Of a stretch of DNA of 64,000 bases, positions 50,671-60,157 are shown in pieces. Source of the DNA: CAZICM01 sp964537685 (GTDB lineage Bacteria; Myxococcota_A; Polyangia; Polyangiales; Polyangiaceae); contig CAZICM010000019.1 in assembly GCA_964537685.1 (NCBI GenBank), positions 62,001 to 126,000 of the forward strand. The letters are read 5' to 3'. The position numbers and the translations under genes are program-made. Every line of letters starts with the position of its first letter. Within the stretch, counting starts at the first letter, position 1. The notes under the pieces are model-generated. The model did not search any database. It was not told where the DNA came from and saw only the letters and a program-made list of their open reading frames with translations.

Positions 50671-52575
50671 TCAGCGCAAATGCCCAAGCGCCGCCGTTTC
50701 CAGCAGCATCGAAAGCACCAAGGGGTCGCCCAATCCAGTCGTATTGCCCGCGTGAGAGCGCAGCCGCGCAAGCCGTTCGGCATCTTTAATAAACAAAGGC
50801 TCGCCCAGCGTCTCCGAGGCTTTTCTTAACAACTGCTCGCGCTCCGACAGCAGCGAAACAGCTCTTTCCCGCTCGCCCCGAGCGATCATCGCCGCCGCTT
50901 CGGACAGCGCTTCTCCCGCCGCAAAACCCTGCACCGTCCGCACGACCGAGGCATTTTGGCTCTGCGCGCTTTCGGCATCGCTTCCCGCGTATTTCACCGC
51001 CAAAGGATATTCATCCGCCCCATTTTTCTTGGCCACGCGGTCTTTGTATTTCAGCTCGACCAGCGCCACGTCTTTCTTCTGCGCTCCCGCCGGTAAATTG
51101 AGCTTGAGCAAAATCGCGTGACTGTCTCCCTTTGCAAATGCAGGGATAAAAAAGCGCATTCCGCCTTCGGTATCGTCTTGGCGGTCTTTCTTAATCCCCT
51201 CGCGCTTCTCCGCCTGCTGATCGGCCGCGACTTCGATCGAACGCACCGTTTGAGCTTCATTTTCCGATAAACGGCGCGATCCATAGACTTTGAGAAGCTG
51301 CACGCCGGTCTTCAGCCTTACCCGCAGCTCCACCGCCGTCGCCACGGGATCGAGCCTCTTTTCAAGCTCGGTCGACAGCGCGGGCGCTATCTGTTCGGGA
51401 TCGCGCATGTAGTAATAACCGCCCGCTCCATCCCTCGCGATTGAACTCATCAAATCGCCGTCATAATCGGTTCCCAATCCAAACGAACTGGTTTGAATAC
51501 CATTTTGAAAGGCATCCAAGGCCATTCTCGCCAAACGCTGACTATTGGTAATCCCCGCGTTTGCCCGGCCATCCGATAATAAAAAGACCACGCGCACCGC
51601 ATCATCGGGAATTCCTTTTGAATTGGCCTGGCCATACCCCAATTCGAGTCCCCGGCCAATATTCGTCCCTCCGCCTTCTTCCAAGCCCGCGATGATTTTC
51701 TTCATCGCGTCGCGATTGGGTCCGACCGCTTTATCGGGAATGCGCACATCCGCATCGCTCGAGAAGGTGACCAGCGAAAAATCGTCCGTGGGCGCGAGTT
51801 TGTCGACCAAAGCCGTCGCTGCCTCGCGCGCCCTCACCATGGATTCGCCGCGCATCGAACCGCTGAGATCCAGCACCAAATGCACCGAAAGCCTGGGCCT
51901 GCCCTTCACCGCATCCTCTGAGCCTTTCAGCGTCAGCCTTAAATGCACGGCCCCTCCCGAAGGAGGCAGGTTTCCGCGTTCAAAATCGCTGACGAGCAGA
52001 AGCGCCTTGCCCTTGGGCGCATCGGCGGAAGCCGCATAACGCGCGCCCACATCGCTCACCAATTCGCGTTCGCCCGAAGGCACAATGCCCCGCGCAACCG
52101 CCGACTCAAAGGCCGCCAAATGACCGCCGCCCGGCCTGTAGGTCGTCGCAAAACGCCCATTGGGATCGATCGCCGCTTCCTCGGGTTTTGGAGGCATTGC
52201 GACACTGGGTTCCGGGGGCCGCGCCTCGCCCTTTCTTGCATCGGCAGGCGCGCCCGGCGTTGACTCGAAAGCGAGCTCGCCTTCACCGCCGGCCTTCATT
52301 TTCCGGGGACCATTCATCGCGGCCGGAGATTTGGCGCCGGCGCCGCTCCGGCCTGTCTCAGTATCGCCAATGCCCTGAGCCCGGGTTTCAGAAGGCGGAG
52401 CTTCTTCGCTGTACTTGTTTGCAAGGGGTTTTTCGGCTGCCGCCTGAGACGTTTGCGAAGCTGGAGGAGCCTCCTTGGAATCGTATTTGGCGCAGGTGAT
52501 ACCGAGCGAAACCAAGGCCAAAAGCCCCGAGCCAAAGAGAGCGCCGCAAAGCCGCGAAGAACCAAAGCGTTTCAT
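50671..52575 (-). CDS. VWA-domain lipoprotein or secreted protein (YfbK-like)
   Basis: The 634-aa protein has an N-terminal signal (SGLLALVSLGITCAKYDSKE), a poor but possible lipobox. A long Pro/Ala/Glu-rich linker precedes the VWA domain at about residues 200-420. Its MIDAS motif is VLDLSGSMRGESM, and further parts are VTFSSDADVRIPDKAVGPNR and VVFLLSDGRANAGITNSQRL. After it comes a beta-rich C-terminal domain (VELRVRLKTGVQLLKVYGSR) of the YfbK type. VWA domains bind partners through a metal ion. The membrane protein gene at 49765 follows closely and is probably co-transcribed. No catalytic function is expected. Confidence 0.82.
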   Translation of the reverse strand: MKRFGSSRLCGALFGSGLLALVSLGITCAKYDSKEAPPASQTSQAAAEKPLANKYSEEAPPSETRAQGIGDTETGRSGAGAKSPAAMNGPRKMKAGGEGELAFESTPGAPADARKGEARPPEPSVAMPPKPEEAAIDPNGRFATTYRPGGGHLAAFESAVARGIVPSGERELVSDVGARYAASADAPKGKALLLVSDFERGNLPPSGGAVHLRLTLKGSEDAVKGRPRLSVHLVLDLSGSMRGESMVRAREAATALVDKLAPTDDFSLVTFSSDADVRIPDKAVGPNRDAMKKIIAGLEEGGGTNIGRGLELGYGQANSKGIPDDAVRVVFLLSDGRANAGITNSQRLARMALDAFQNGIQTSSFGLGTDYDGDLMSSIARDGAGGYYYMRDPEQIAPALSTELEKRLDPVATAVELRVRLKTGVQLLKVYGSRRLSENEAQTVRSIEVAADQQAEKREGIKKDRQDDTEGGMRFFIPAFAKGDSHAILLKLNLPAGAQKKDVALVELKYKDRVAKKNGADEYPLAVKYAGSDAESAQSQNASVVRTVQGFAAGEALSEAAAMIARGERERAVSLLSEREQLLRKASETLGEPLFIKDAERLARLRSHAGNTTGLGDPLVLSMLLETAALGHLR

Positions 52576-52704
52576 TGAAATTCGCCTTCTTCCACCGAGA
52601 TCATTGAGTCAAACCGCTAAGCGTTGAATGACGAATGAGCCAAACGATGGATCTAGGGCAATTCAAAATGTTCCGGGGAATATTTTAAAGAGGATAGAGC
52701 GCGG

Positions 52705-53784
52705 CTAAATCGTCTCGATATGGGTTTCAATGAAGGCATCGATGGTGTGAGCCATCCAGCGCTTGGCCGAAGGCGAAAGAAGCGCGGCCTTGAGCAATGG
52801 AAAACTCGCCTCCGCGGCCTCTTGCCAGAACAAGCGTTCGGCGGCCGGATCGCGGGAAATACCCAGCTCCGACATAAGCTCCAGAATATTTTTCTGACCA
52901 TTTTCCCGCAGAAAATCGGCGATGAGCGCTCTGCGCCTGGCCTTGACTTCGGACAGCGAAAGAATATGCCCCGCGATATCCAATCCGATCGAATTGAACA
53001 GCTCGGAATCGCGGGCATCGACGGCCTTGGCCATTTGGGCGAGCTCTTGGGAAAGCAGCCAGGCAAATACGCTCTTGCGAAGGGCGATCGCCTTGGGTTC
53101 TCCGCTTTTCGCAAGCATTTTCTCGACGGTCATGCCCAGGCCCTTCTTTGAAAATCCTTGTAAAAACTTTCGAATCTCGGGCTCCAGCCTCTTATCAAAA
53201 TCGCCCTTCATCGATTCCAATCCCTTGGAAAATCCTCCCAATCCAAAAGGCGATACTTTCTTGAGCAGTGCGGGCAATCCCCATTCGGCAAAAAAGGGAT
53301 TAACCTTTTCTAAAAACTCTTTAAGGGTGTCATACAACACATCCCTCATGATTTCTTCGGAGGCTTCATGCATGGCGATATGCCGGATCAATTGTTCTGG
53401 CATTAAATCGGAACGCTGAAGGATTTGATCGATTTGCTTTTTGGCAGCCTCGGGAAAGAAGTCTCCAATTTTTTTAGATTGGTTGTATTGCCCTTGTAAT
53501 TCGGCGCGGGCGGCCGAGAGCGCGGCTTTGATTAAAGGTCTTGCGGCTTTTTGAAAGGGTTCGGCCGAGAGCGAGATATCGAGCGCATCGCATAGGCTTT
53601 GGGCGTCGATGAGCACCGATAAAGGCGCGTGCATCAGCTCTTCGCCCACCGCTTGCACATGGGTTTTCCATTCTTCAAGGCCCGTAGGCCCAAGAAGCCT
53701 CGCTTCAAAAAAGAGGACCCAGCGATCTTTAAGCGCTTGGGCCGCCGCCGCCGGAAGCTGAATTTTATCGGATTGTGAATTCAT
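52705..53784 (-). CDS. Uncharacterised helical protein, 359 aa
   Basis: I chose the ATG at 53784 (MNSQSDKIQLPAAAAQALKD). The frame is open upstream to 53841, but that part overlaps the lipase-like gene. The protein is entirely helical, without signal peptide or membrane helix. It contains several amphipathic segments (IRHIAMHEASEEIMRDVLYD, then FGLGGFSKGLESMKGDFDKR and RKSVFAWLLSQELAQMAKAV). I do not recognise the family. It starts 25 bases after the stop of the large lipase-like gene and may be transcribed with it, perhaps as a cytoplasmic factor. The following VWA gene starts 129 bases away. Confidence 0.6.
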   Translation of the reverse strand: MNSQSDKIQLPAAAAQALKDRWVLFFEARLLGPTGLEEWKTHVQAVGEELMHAPLSVLIDAQSLCDALDISLSAEPFQKAARPLIKAALSAARAELQGQYNQSKKIGDFFPEAAKKQIDQILQRSDLMPEQLIRHIAMHEASEEIMRDVLYDTLKEFLEKVNPFFAEWGLPALLKKVSPFGLGGFSKGLESMKGDFDKRLEPEIRKFLQGFSKKGLGMTVEKMLAKSGEPKAIALRKSVFAWLLSQELAQMAKAVDARDSELFNSIGLDIAGHILSLSEVKARRRALIADFLRENGQKNILELMSELGISRDPAAERLFWQEAAEASFPLLKAALLSPSAKRWMAHTIDAFIETHIETI

Positions 53785-53809
53785 TTTTGTGAATTGTATT
53801 GGGGACACA

Positions 53810-56800
53810 TTAAGGAGAATTGGACATATATCCGCACGCATTGGTTTCTTGAGCCAAACAATGGTGGGATTCGGGATGGGATAGGTAATACAGATCGCTT
53901 CCGGCTGTCATAAAATAACGAGCGGTTAAATTCGTTAAATATGTTCCGTGGTCGAAGTTCTGGCAGGGTTCGCCATTAACAAAGGTATGGGTTCCCTGGG
54001 GCACGACATAAGCATTGAGAAGCGCAACCAAAGGCTTGGCGGGATCGGGTTTATAATCGAGATCGTGGCCGCCATTTGGAAGATTCGCAGGCACGCCTAA
54101 GAGCCTTGGCGCCCACACGGAACTCACACCGGACTCTTTGGCCGATTGAGAATAGCGGGCCAATCGATGGGCCACGGCCGCGCTGCGCTCGAGATACAAA
54201 TCTTTGCCTTCATCTACATTGTCGGAATCGAAGAGGGCTTCTTCGCAGGTCCGGGCCGATAAGGTTCTGGGAACGCAAACGCCTTGGTTTTCGTCGCAGC
54301 TTGTGCCCGAAAAACATTCGGTGTCGGGGCAGGCTGGATAACAGCTTTTGCTTTCTCCGGTCTGGGTCAGATAAGTGCCGTCGCTGGGTTTTGCATTGGC
54401 ATTCGAGCTGCATCCGGGTCCGGCCGGATTGCGGGCCAATGCGGTAATGCCTTCAATTACATGGTTTTGGATTAAATCTTGATTGGGTGTGCGATTGCCC
54501 AGGGCTTCATATAAAGCCTGAGGCGTTGCATAGTCGGCGTATTCGGGAAATGCATCGGCCTGGGAGGGCGTGAAAAAGGGAAGCGCGCCCGTCGCCCGCG
54601 CAAAGGCAATGCCTGTGTTGACGGGAACATTCATATCGCCGATGGTATTGATTGTAAATACGGAACGAGGTCCAATCGGTGAACCGTCGGGCCGGGTTAA
54701 GGGTTGAATGGCATAATGAGGCGCGAAATTAATCGGATCGCCCGGGTCGAGCGCGGCTTGAGCCAAGGACATAAAACGCCGCAGTTCCGGCGATTGGCGC
54801 CGGAGTCCAAAGCCTTCGGCCGGCGCGATTAAGGCTGTGCCCTCGCCCAGGAAATAGCCTTGGAATTCATGGCAGGTTGCGCTTTCGCATTCGGCGCTTT
54901 CCAAGGCGTTTTGAGAGCCTTGGGCATATCGTCCAGGGCCGTACTCCGCGACTTCGACTTTGGGCAGCGTGCCCGCCGGAAGCGTTGTTTCACAGCTTTT
55001 ATAGTCTTTCACCGCGTCTTTGCCGTCATAAAATGCCACATAAATGCGGTCGCCGATGGAGGATGGAATGCCAATTCGCATGCGTTCGTCGCCGCCAATG
55101 CCGGTACAGCGGAGTTCGCCATTGTCTAAATTGGACACAAATACGGTTGTATTGGCGACGGCGCCGGCCTTGAGGCATTGAATTTCGACTTCGCCGGTGT
55201 CGTTTAAGTTGGGGACAACCCAGCGCAGGGAGATTTGTTCGGGGCTGCATACGGTGCACTCGCGGCTATCGCTTTCGGCGCAGGGCGGGCGTTCTTTGGC
55301 TTCGACCGTGACCAAGAGCGGTCCAAGCAAGCGGAGGAGCACGGCTTCGATCACGCCGCCTTGAAAAGAGCGGATGCCGATATCGATAAGACCTCCGCCT
55401 CCTGAGCCGGGCGCGGCTGTGTCGATGTAAGGATCGACCGCGCCGTGAATGGCCGACAAAATGCCGCCGAGCGATTCGCCCCATGTGCCATAGAGCGCAT
55501 TGGGGCCGCCCACGTCGGCGGTGCCGTCGCTGTCGAAATCGCCTACGATTTCAGGCGTTCCATCGCTGTTGATATCGCATCCGGGCTTGGCGCTTTTGTC
55601 CCAGCCTGAAGCTTCGCTGCGGCAGTGCATGGCCTCGCCGCTTTGGCCAAAGCTTCGGAGGATGCGCACAAGCTGAATATGATCGAGCACCGATTGGCGC
55701 ACGCCGTCGCGGGTATGAAAGAGATAGCTCGACCAGAAATCGCCTCCTGAATCGGGCACGCCGTCGGCATTGAGATCGCGGGCGCGCGAGGTGGTGATGG
55801 CATCGTAGAAGGGCGCGACACAGGCCGATCCGAGCAAGGCGCGGGCCAAGAACTCGGAGCTTGAATCGAAATAGATGCCGTGGCCCATGGCATTGATGCC
55901 GATTGTGGCGATGCCGTGTTCGGCCATATTGCCCGCGTAGAGAAGCGGTTCGGAGAAATTGCCCGTGTAGCCGTGGCCGTAAATATTCACATCGAAGGGC
56001 TGTTTCCGGGCGGCGCCGGCCTTGGGCACGACCAGCCAAAAAGGCACGGTGTCGGTGTGCACTTCGCCTGTGCCATTTTCAAAATTCACGTTAAAGGCCG
56101 CGTTTGGATCGGCGGAGCCGGGGCCTCCTTCCAAGAGAAAAGGCGACTGAAATGTGCCGATGAGCATGTAGTCGATCGCGTCGAATTTGCGGAGCAATAG
56201 ATCGGTGGCCGGACCTTCGCCGAGGCCAAATCCATCGACAACAAGCGTGCGGATTTGAGGCTTTAAGTCTTCGTAGCGGAGCAAAAACAAGTTGCCGACT
56301 TTGCCTGTCGCCGGATTGACGGGGCAGTTGGCTGCTTGGGCTTTCTGGCTTGTTTCCCAGCCCGGCTCTTCGCTCGCGCCCTGGGCTAATCCGCCGACCA
56401 GGCCCACCGAGCGAAGCACTTCAAAGTGAGCCGGGAACTCTTTTTCCCAGCGCGCAAATGGCCCGCGCCCATACAGGCCATCGCGCAGAAGCTGCATGTC
56501 CTTCACCGTGGGCTGGGTCGTAAAGCTCCAGGTAAAGGCCACATGCTCGAGCCCCGTGCCATGGATATCGCCGTAATACGAAGACAGTTTGGGGTCGTTC
56601 AACACATCCCGCACCCGCGCCGCCGTGCTCTCCATCGAGGCGTGATGGATGTACTCAAAGGGCGATTTCACCGCGTTGCCCAGCCCGTCCTTGAGCCGGT
56701 CGGTGAGCACGACCGCGTAGCGCGTCATCTCCTGCAGAGGCAAGAGGGGCCTCGCGATGAGCGTATTGGTCTCGCGTTCATAAAAAGTCAGCAAACCGTC

Positions 56801-57568
56801 GGCGATACAGCGATCGCGCTCTTGCCGTTTTAGCGCGCAGGCCGGCTCTGAATAGCCCGGCTCCTCGGGGTGATCGCATATCGGATCGGCGTCTGGACAG
56901 CCGTATGGCTCGAGCAGATTGGGGATATCCATCACGCCGTCGAAGTCCGTGTCGCTCTCGGGCAAAAAATCCACGGGCGTGCCCGATTTGGACTCGTCCA
57001 CCGTTTCAAACATCAAATTGCGCTCGGTGCGCCGGGGATCGTTGGGCCAGTAGCGATCGAGCGATTTCAATGTGTAGTCAAAGTTGCCCGCGCCCAAATC
57101 CAAGACCGCCGGCACGCCTGTGCCCAGGTTGATCACGTAGATCGCATCGTCTTTGAAGTCGTAGTCATCGCCCACATGCCTGCGCTTGACTTCCCGCAGA
57201 TCGAGCGCCGCGCCTTTAAAATTCGCGTAGCCCGGAGCGCTGTAGTCGATGTCAAACGCGACCGTGATCGGCGAAAACGTGCCCCAGCCTTCCAATTCGG
57301 AAAATCGCTTGCGGGCCTTGGTTTCGATGGCGGTCGGGGCTACGAGGCTCGCGTTTATGCGAAGCCCGGTGCGGCTTTGAGGATCGGGAAAGGTCGCCGT
57401 GTCGTTGGGCAGCGGAATATCCGGCAGAGGCTTGTGCCCAAAGTCAAAGCGCACCGTGGCGCCCGGCCCTTCCGGCGTTCTGCGAAGCCCTTCAGGAGCC
57501 CTGTCCATCAAGCACGATGCCGTGCAGAAAAAGAGCCCCGCCGCAATCAAGTACGAGCTGCGTTTCAT
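53810..57568 (-). CDS. Very large lipase/esterase-like lipoprotein, 1252 aa
   Basis: The signal sequence (LIAAGLFFCTASCLMDRAPE) is a lipoprotein type. Residues 30-350 resemble the N-terminal region of bacterial outer-membrane lipases (VolA-like): DIPLPNDTATFPDPQSRTGL, then RPLLPLQEMTRYAVVLTDRL. The hydrolase part has the oxyanion-type segment FDVNIYGHGYTGNFSEPLLY and INAMGHGIYFDSSSEF, followed by a nucleophile elbow GTWGESLGGILSAIHG (G-E-S-L-G, near residue 699). Ca-binding-like Asp-rich stretches occur (DINSDGTPEIVGDFDSDGTA). The end carries a Cys-rich insert (CYPACPDTECFSGTSCDENQ). The probable substrate is a lipid or ester outside the cell. The gene is the first of a possible minus-strand transcript with 52705. 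Confidence 0.8.
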   Translation of the reverse strand: MKRSSYLIAAGLFFCTASCLMDRAPEGLRRTPEGPGATVRFDFGHKPLPDIPLPNDTATFPDPQSRTGLRINASLVAPTAIETKARKRFSELEGWGTFSPITVAFDIDYSAPGYANFKGAALDLREVKRRHVGDDYDFKDDAIYVINLGTGVPAVLDLGAGNFDYTLKSLDRYWPNDPRRTERNLMFETVDESKSGTPVDFLPESDTDFDGVMDIPNLLEPYGCPDADPICDHPEEPGYSEPACALKRQERDRCIADGLLTFYERETNTLIARPLLPLQEMTRYAVVLTDRLKDGLGNAVKSPFEYIHHASMESTAARVRDVLNDPKLSSYYGDIHGTGLEHVAFTWSFTTQPTVKDMQLLRDGLYGRGPFARWEKEFPAHFEVLRSVGLVGGLAQGASEEPGWETSQKAQAANCPVNPATGKVGNLFLLRYEDLKPQIRTLVVDGFGLGEGPATDLLLRKFDAIDYMLIGTFQSPFLLEGGPGSADPNAAFNVNFENGTGEVHTDTVPFWLVVPKAGAARKQPFDVNIYGHGYTGNFSEPLLYAGNMAEHGIATIGINAMGHGIYFDSSSEFLARALLGSACVAPFYDAITTSRARDLNADGVPDSGGDFWSSYLFHTRDGVRQSVLDHIQLVRILRSFGQSGEAMHCRSEASGWDKSAKPGCDINSDGTPEIVGDFDSDGTADVGGPNALYGTWGESLGGILSAIHGAVDPYIDTAAPGSGGGGLIDIGIRSFQGGVIEAVLLRLLGPLLVTVEAKERPPCAESDSRECTVCSPEQISLRWVVPNLNDTGEVEIQCLKAGAVANTTVFVSNLDNGELRCTGIGGDERMRIGIPSSIGDRIYVAFYDGKDAVKDYKSCETTLPAGTLPKVEVAEYGPGRYAQGSQNALESAECESATCHEFQGYFLGEGTALIAPAEGFGLRRQSPELRRFMSLAQAALDPGDPINFAPHYAIQPLTRPDGSPIGPRSVFTINTIGDMNVPVNTGIAFARATGALPFFTPSQADAFPEYADYATPQALYEALGNRTPNQDLIQNHVIEGITALARNPAGPGCSSNANAKPSDGTYLTQTGESKSCYPACPDTECFSGTSCDENQGVCVPRTLSARTCEEALFDSDNVDEGKDLYLERSAAVAHRLARYSQSAKESGVSSVWAPRLLGVPANLPNGGHDLDYKPDPAKPLVALLNAYVVPQGTHTFVNGEPCQNFDHGTYLTNLTARYFMTAGSDLYYLSHPESHHCLAQETNACGYMSNSP

Positions 57569-57829
57569 GATGTCCCCAAACGATGTTTGGCTCGCTGGCC
57601 GCGCGCGCTTGTTTCACATGCCGGCGGCAAGGAAGGTGAGGGGCTTATATCGCGCAAATTGTAAGCCCTTTTTCCGCAACCGCCGGGGAATGTCTTTGGG
57701 CTTGTCACGTAAAACCGCTTGAAAATCCATAGTAAAGCGAATTGGCAAGGGCTCGAGACACATGATTGCAACGAATTACAACTGCATGACAATTCAATCT
57801 TAGGGCAGTGATAGGACGCGGCTTAAGCC

Positions 57830-59377
57830 ATGTTTCAGATCCTACTCTGCGTTCTCTACTTCGCTGTTTTGTTGGTGCTCAGCGCCTATGGTTTGCACCG
57901 GCTGCATCTGGTTGTGCTCTGCCATCGCCACAAGAAGCGCATTGCGGAGCGGCAAAAGATGCCCGTGCTTGCCGAGGATGAGCTTCCCCGCGTGACGGTG
58001 CAGTTGCCGCTGTTCAATGAATCGACGGTGGCCGCGCGCTTGCTCGATGCCGTGGCGCGAATGGACTATCCGCGGGAGCGCTTTGAGATTCAGGTGCTCG
58101 ACGATTCCACGGACGAGACACAGCTTTTGGTGCGCGCGCATGTGGAGCGGCTTCGTCAGCAGGGGCTCGATGCGGTTTACATTCATCGCAAAAACCGCGT
58201 GGGTTACAAGGCGGGAGCGCTCGAGAACGGGCTGCATGTCGCGAAGGGCGAGCTGGTCGCGATCTTCGATGCCGATTTTATTCCTCAGCCCGACTTTCTG
58301 CGCTCGGTGGTGGGGCACTTTAAAGATCCCCAAGTGGGCATGGTGCAAACGCGCTGGGGACACCTCAACCGGGAAGTGTCGGTTCTGACCAAGGTGCAGG
58401 CGCTGATGCTCGACGGGCATCATCTCGTTGAGAACCGCGCTCGCTTTGGTTCGGGGCTTTTGTTTAATTTCTCGGGAACGGGCGGCATTTGGCGCACGGC
58501 CGCGATCGCCGACGCGGGCGGCTGGCAGCACGACACGCTGACCGAAGACTTGGATTTGTCGTACCGGGCGCAATTGCGCGGCTGGAAGTTTATTTACCGC
58601 GAGGATGTGGTGTCGCCGTCCGAGCTTCCCGAGGACGTGTCGGCGCTGCGGGCGCAGCAATACCGCTGGGCCAAGGGCACCGTGCAGAGCGCGCGCAAGC
58701 TATTGAGCCGCGTTCTTTCGGCCGATATCAACACGAGCCAGAAGATTGAAGCCTTCTTTCACTTCACGCCTCATTTCGCCTATCCGCTCTTGGTTTCTCT
58801 TTCGGTTTTGCTGCTTCCGGCGCTGGTTCTGATGCCCGCGACGGACACGCTTACCTTGGTGATGATCGATTTGCCCTTGTGCACGGCGACGACGGGCTCG
58901 CTTGCGGCCTTTTATATGCTTGCGGAAAGCGCGCAGGGGAGGCCCCGCTCGAATGCGATTCTCAAGCTGCCGATGCTGATCGCGCTGGGCACGGGATTGG
59001 CGCCTCATCTGTCAAAGGCCGTGTTTGAAGGGATTTCACAGATGGCGGGCGAGTTTGTGAGGACGCCCAAGCACGGTGTGAAGAAGGGCCGCTACAAGGC
59101 CGCCGTGAATATTCCTTTGATGGAGACGGTGTTGTCGTGCCTGTCGCTGGTGTCGGTGATCGCGTCGGTGCGCACCGGCCATTATTTTGCGACGCCCTTC
59201 GCGGTTCTGTTCACGATTGGCTATGCCTATGTGGCCTTCTTGATTGTGGGCGAGCAGGTCGCGCGGCATCGCGAGGCGCTCAAGGCGACGCACGAAGCGG
59301 CTGCACTTCCCGCTTCATGGCCCGAGAGCGAACCGGCTCCGGCACAGGTATCGGAAGCGACAGACCTCGCCGCCTAG
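57830..59377 (+). CDS. Family 2 glycosyltransferase, CslA/glucomannan synthase-like
   Basis: The 515-aa protein has one N-terminal and about five C-terminal membrane helices around a GT2 domain. The catalytic motifs are VLDDSTDETQLLVRAHVERL (first Asp pair), AIFDADFIPQPDFLRSVVGH (DxD), LTEDLDLSYRAQLRGWKFIY (TED) and AQQYRWAKGTVQSARKLLSR (QxxRW). This matches processive enzymes of the CslA type that make beta-linked mannan or glucan and push the chain through the membrane. No BcsB or other export partner is next to it. The ATG at 57830 has no strong ribosome site. The 261-base gap upstream shows no clear promoter. A similar enzyme could make an exopolysaccharide used in motility or development. 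Confidence 0.88.
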   Translation: MFQILLCVLYFAVLLVLSAYGLHRLHLVVLCHRHKKRIAERQKMPVLAEDELPRVTVQLPLFNESTVAARLLDAVARMDYPRERFEIQVLDDSTDETQLLVRAHVERLRQQGLDAVYIHRKNRVGYKAGALENGLHVAKGELVAIFDADFIPQPDFLRSVVGHFKDPQVGMVQTRWGHLNREVSVLTKVQALMLDGHHLVENRARFGSGLLFNFSGTGGIWRTAAIADAGGWQHDTLTEDLDLSYRAQLRGWKFIYREDVVSPSELPEDVSALRAQQYRWAKGTVQSARKLLSRVLSADINTSQKIEAFFHFTPHFAYPLLVSLSVLLLPALVLMPATDTLTLVMIDLPLCTATTGSLAAFYMLAESAQGRPRSNAILKLPMLIALGTGLAPHLSKAVFEGISQMAGEFVRTPKHGVKKGRYKAAVNIPLMETVLSCLSLVSVIASVRTGHYFATPFAVLFTIGYAYVAFLIVGEQVARHREALKATHEAAALPASWPESEPAPAQVSEATDLAA

Positions 59378-59461
59378 AACCTATTCCCACCCCTTATTTC
59401 CCCCTAGACCAATTCAAAAAACTTTGGCACCGTAGGTCCAGTACGGGGAGGGCAAGTGCCC

Positions 59462-59776
59462 ATGACCAAAGCTGAAATCGTATCCGCGGTATATTCCCAG
59501 CTCGGCGGCTTCTCAAAAAAGGAAGCAGCGGAGCTTGTCGATCTGGTCTTCGAGACCATGAAAGAGACCCTGGGAAGAGGCGAGAAAATAAAAATCTCAG
59601 GCTTCGGCAATTTTGTCCTGCGCGACAAACGCAGGCGCCAAGGCCGGAATCCTCAAACGGGCGAGCCCATCGTGATCACCGAGCGCCGTGTGCTCAACTT
59701 CAAAGCCAGTCAAATCCTCAAGTGGTCGCTGAACGATGGGGAAAAGAACTGGCAGAAGACCGAAAACAAAAGGTAA
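59462..59776 (+). CDS. ihfA: Integration host factor alpha-type DNA-binding protein
   Basis: The 104-aa protein starts MTKAEIVSAVYSQLGGFSKK. It has the IHF/HU fold with GEKIKISGFGNFVLRDKRRR and the DNA-bending arm QGRNPQTGEPIVITERRVLN. The IHF-alpha type is suggested by the length and by NPQTGEPIVITERRV. Start choice is open: a GTG at 59456 lies five bases after GGGGAGGG, and the ATG at 59462 lies eleven after it. IHF bends DNA at specific sites and supports replication, recombination and sigma-54 promoters. The merR-like gene follows by six bases, the classic ihfA-merR order in many proteobacteria, and no pheT is seen upstream. Confidence 0.9.
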   Translation: MTKAEIVSAVYSQLGGFSKKEAAELVDLVFETMKETLGRGEKIKISGFGNFVLRDKRRRQGRNPQTGEPIVITERRVLNFKASQILKWSLNDGEKNWQKTENKR

Positions 59777-59782
59777 TTCCGC

Positions 59783-60157
59783 GTGACCCTACGCCGGGAG
59801 CTCCCGCCCAAGCTCTATTTTCGTATCGGTGAAGTGGCGGGAATTGTAGGCGTTGAGCCTCATGTGCTGCGCTATTGGGAGTCGGAGTTCCGTTCGATTC
59901 GCCCGCAGAAATCGGCCAAAGGCCAGCGTGTATATACGCGGCGCGATGTGGAGACGCTGCTCAAGGTGAAGGAGCTTCTGTACGCGCATCGCTTTACGAT
60001 TGCGGGGGCGCGGCGAAAGCTGCGCGAGGGCGGTATCGAGCCGCCGGCGCAGGAAGATGCGGTGAGCGGCGAAGAGCTGAAGCAGGCGCACGAGGCATTG
60101 ATGGAGGTGCGTGAAGAAGTGGCCGCGCTTCTGTCGGAGCTCGAGAAGATGCCTTGA
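59783..60157 (+). CDS. MerR-family transcriptional regulator
   Basis: The 124-aa protein has an N-terminal winged helix (KLYFRIGEVAGIVGVEPHVL followed by RYWESEFRSIRPQKSAKGQR). The coiled-coil dimer helix (EDAVSGEELKQAHEALMEVR) follows. It lacks a C-terminal effector-binding domain, so no small-molecule or metal sensor is visible; there is no Cys pair. It belongs to the short MerR type found next to ihfA in other genomes, whose role is not well known. The start is GTG at 59783. The TGA shares one base with the ATG of the following gene. Confidence 0.88.
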   Translation: MTLRRELPPKLYFRIGEVAGIVGVEPHVLRYWESEFRSIRPQKSAKGQRVYTRRDVETLLKVKELLYAHRFTIAGARRKLREGGIEPPAQEDAVSGEELKQAHEALMEVREEVAALLSELEKMP

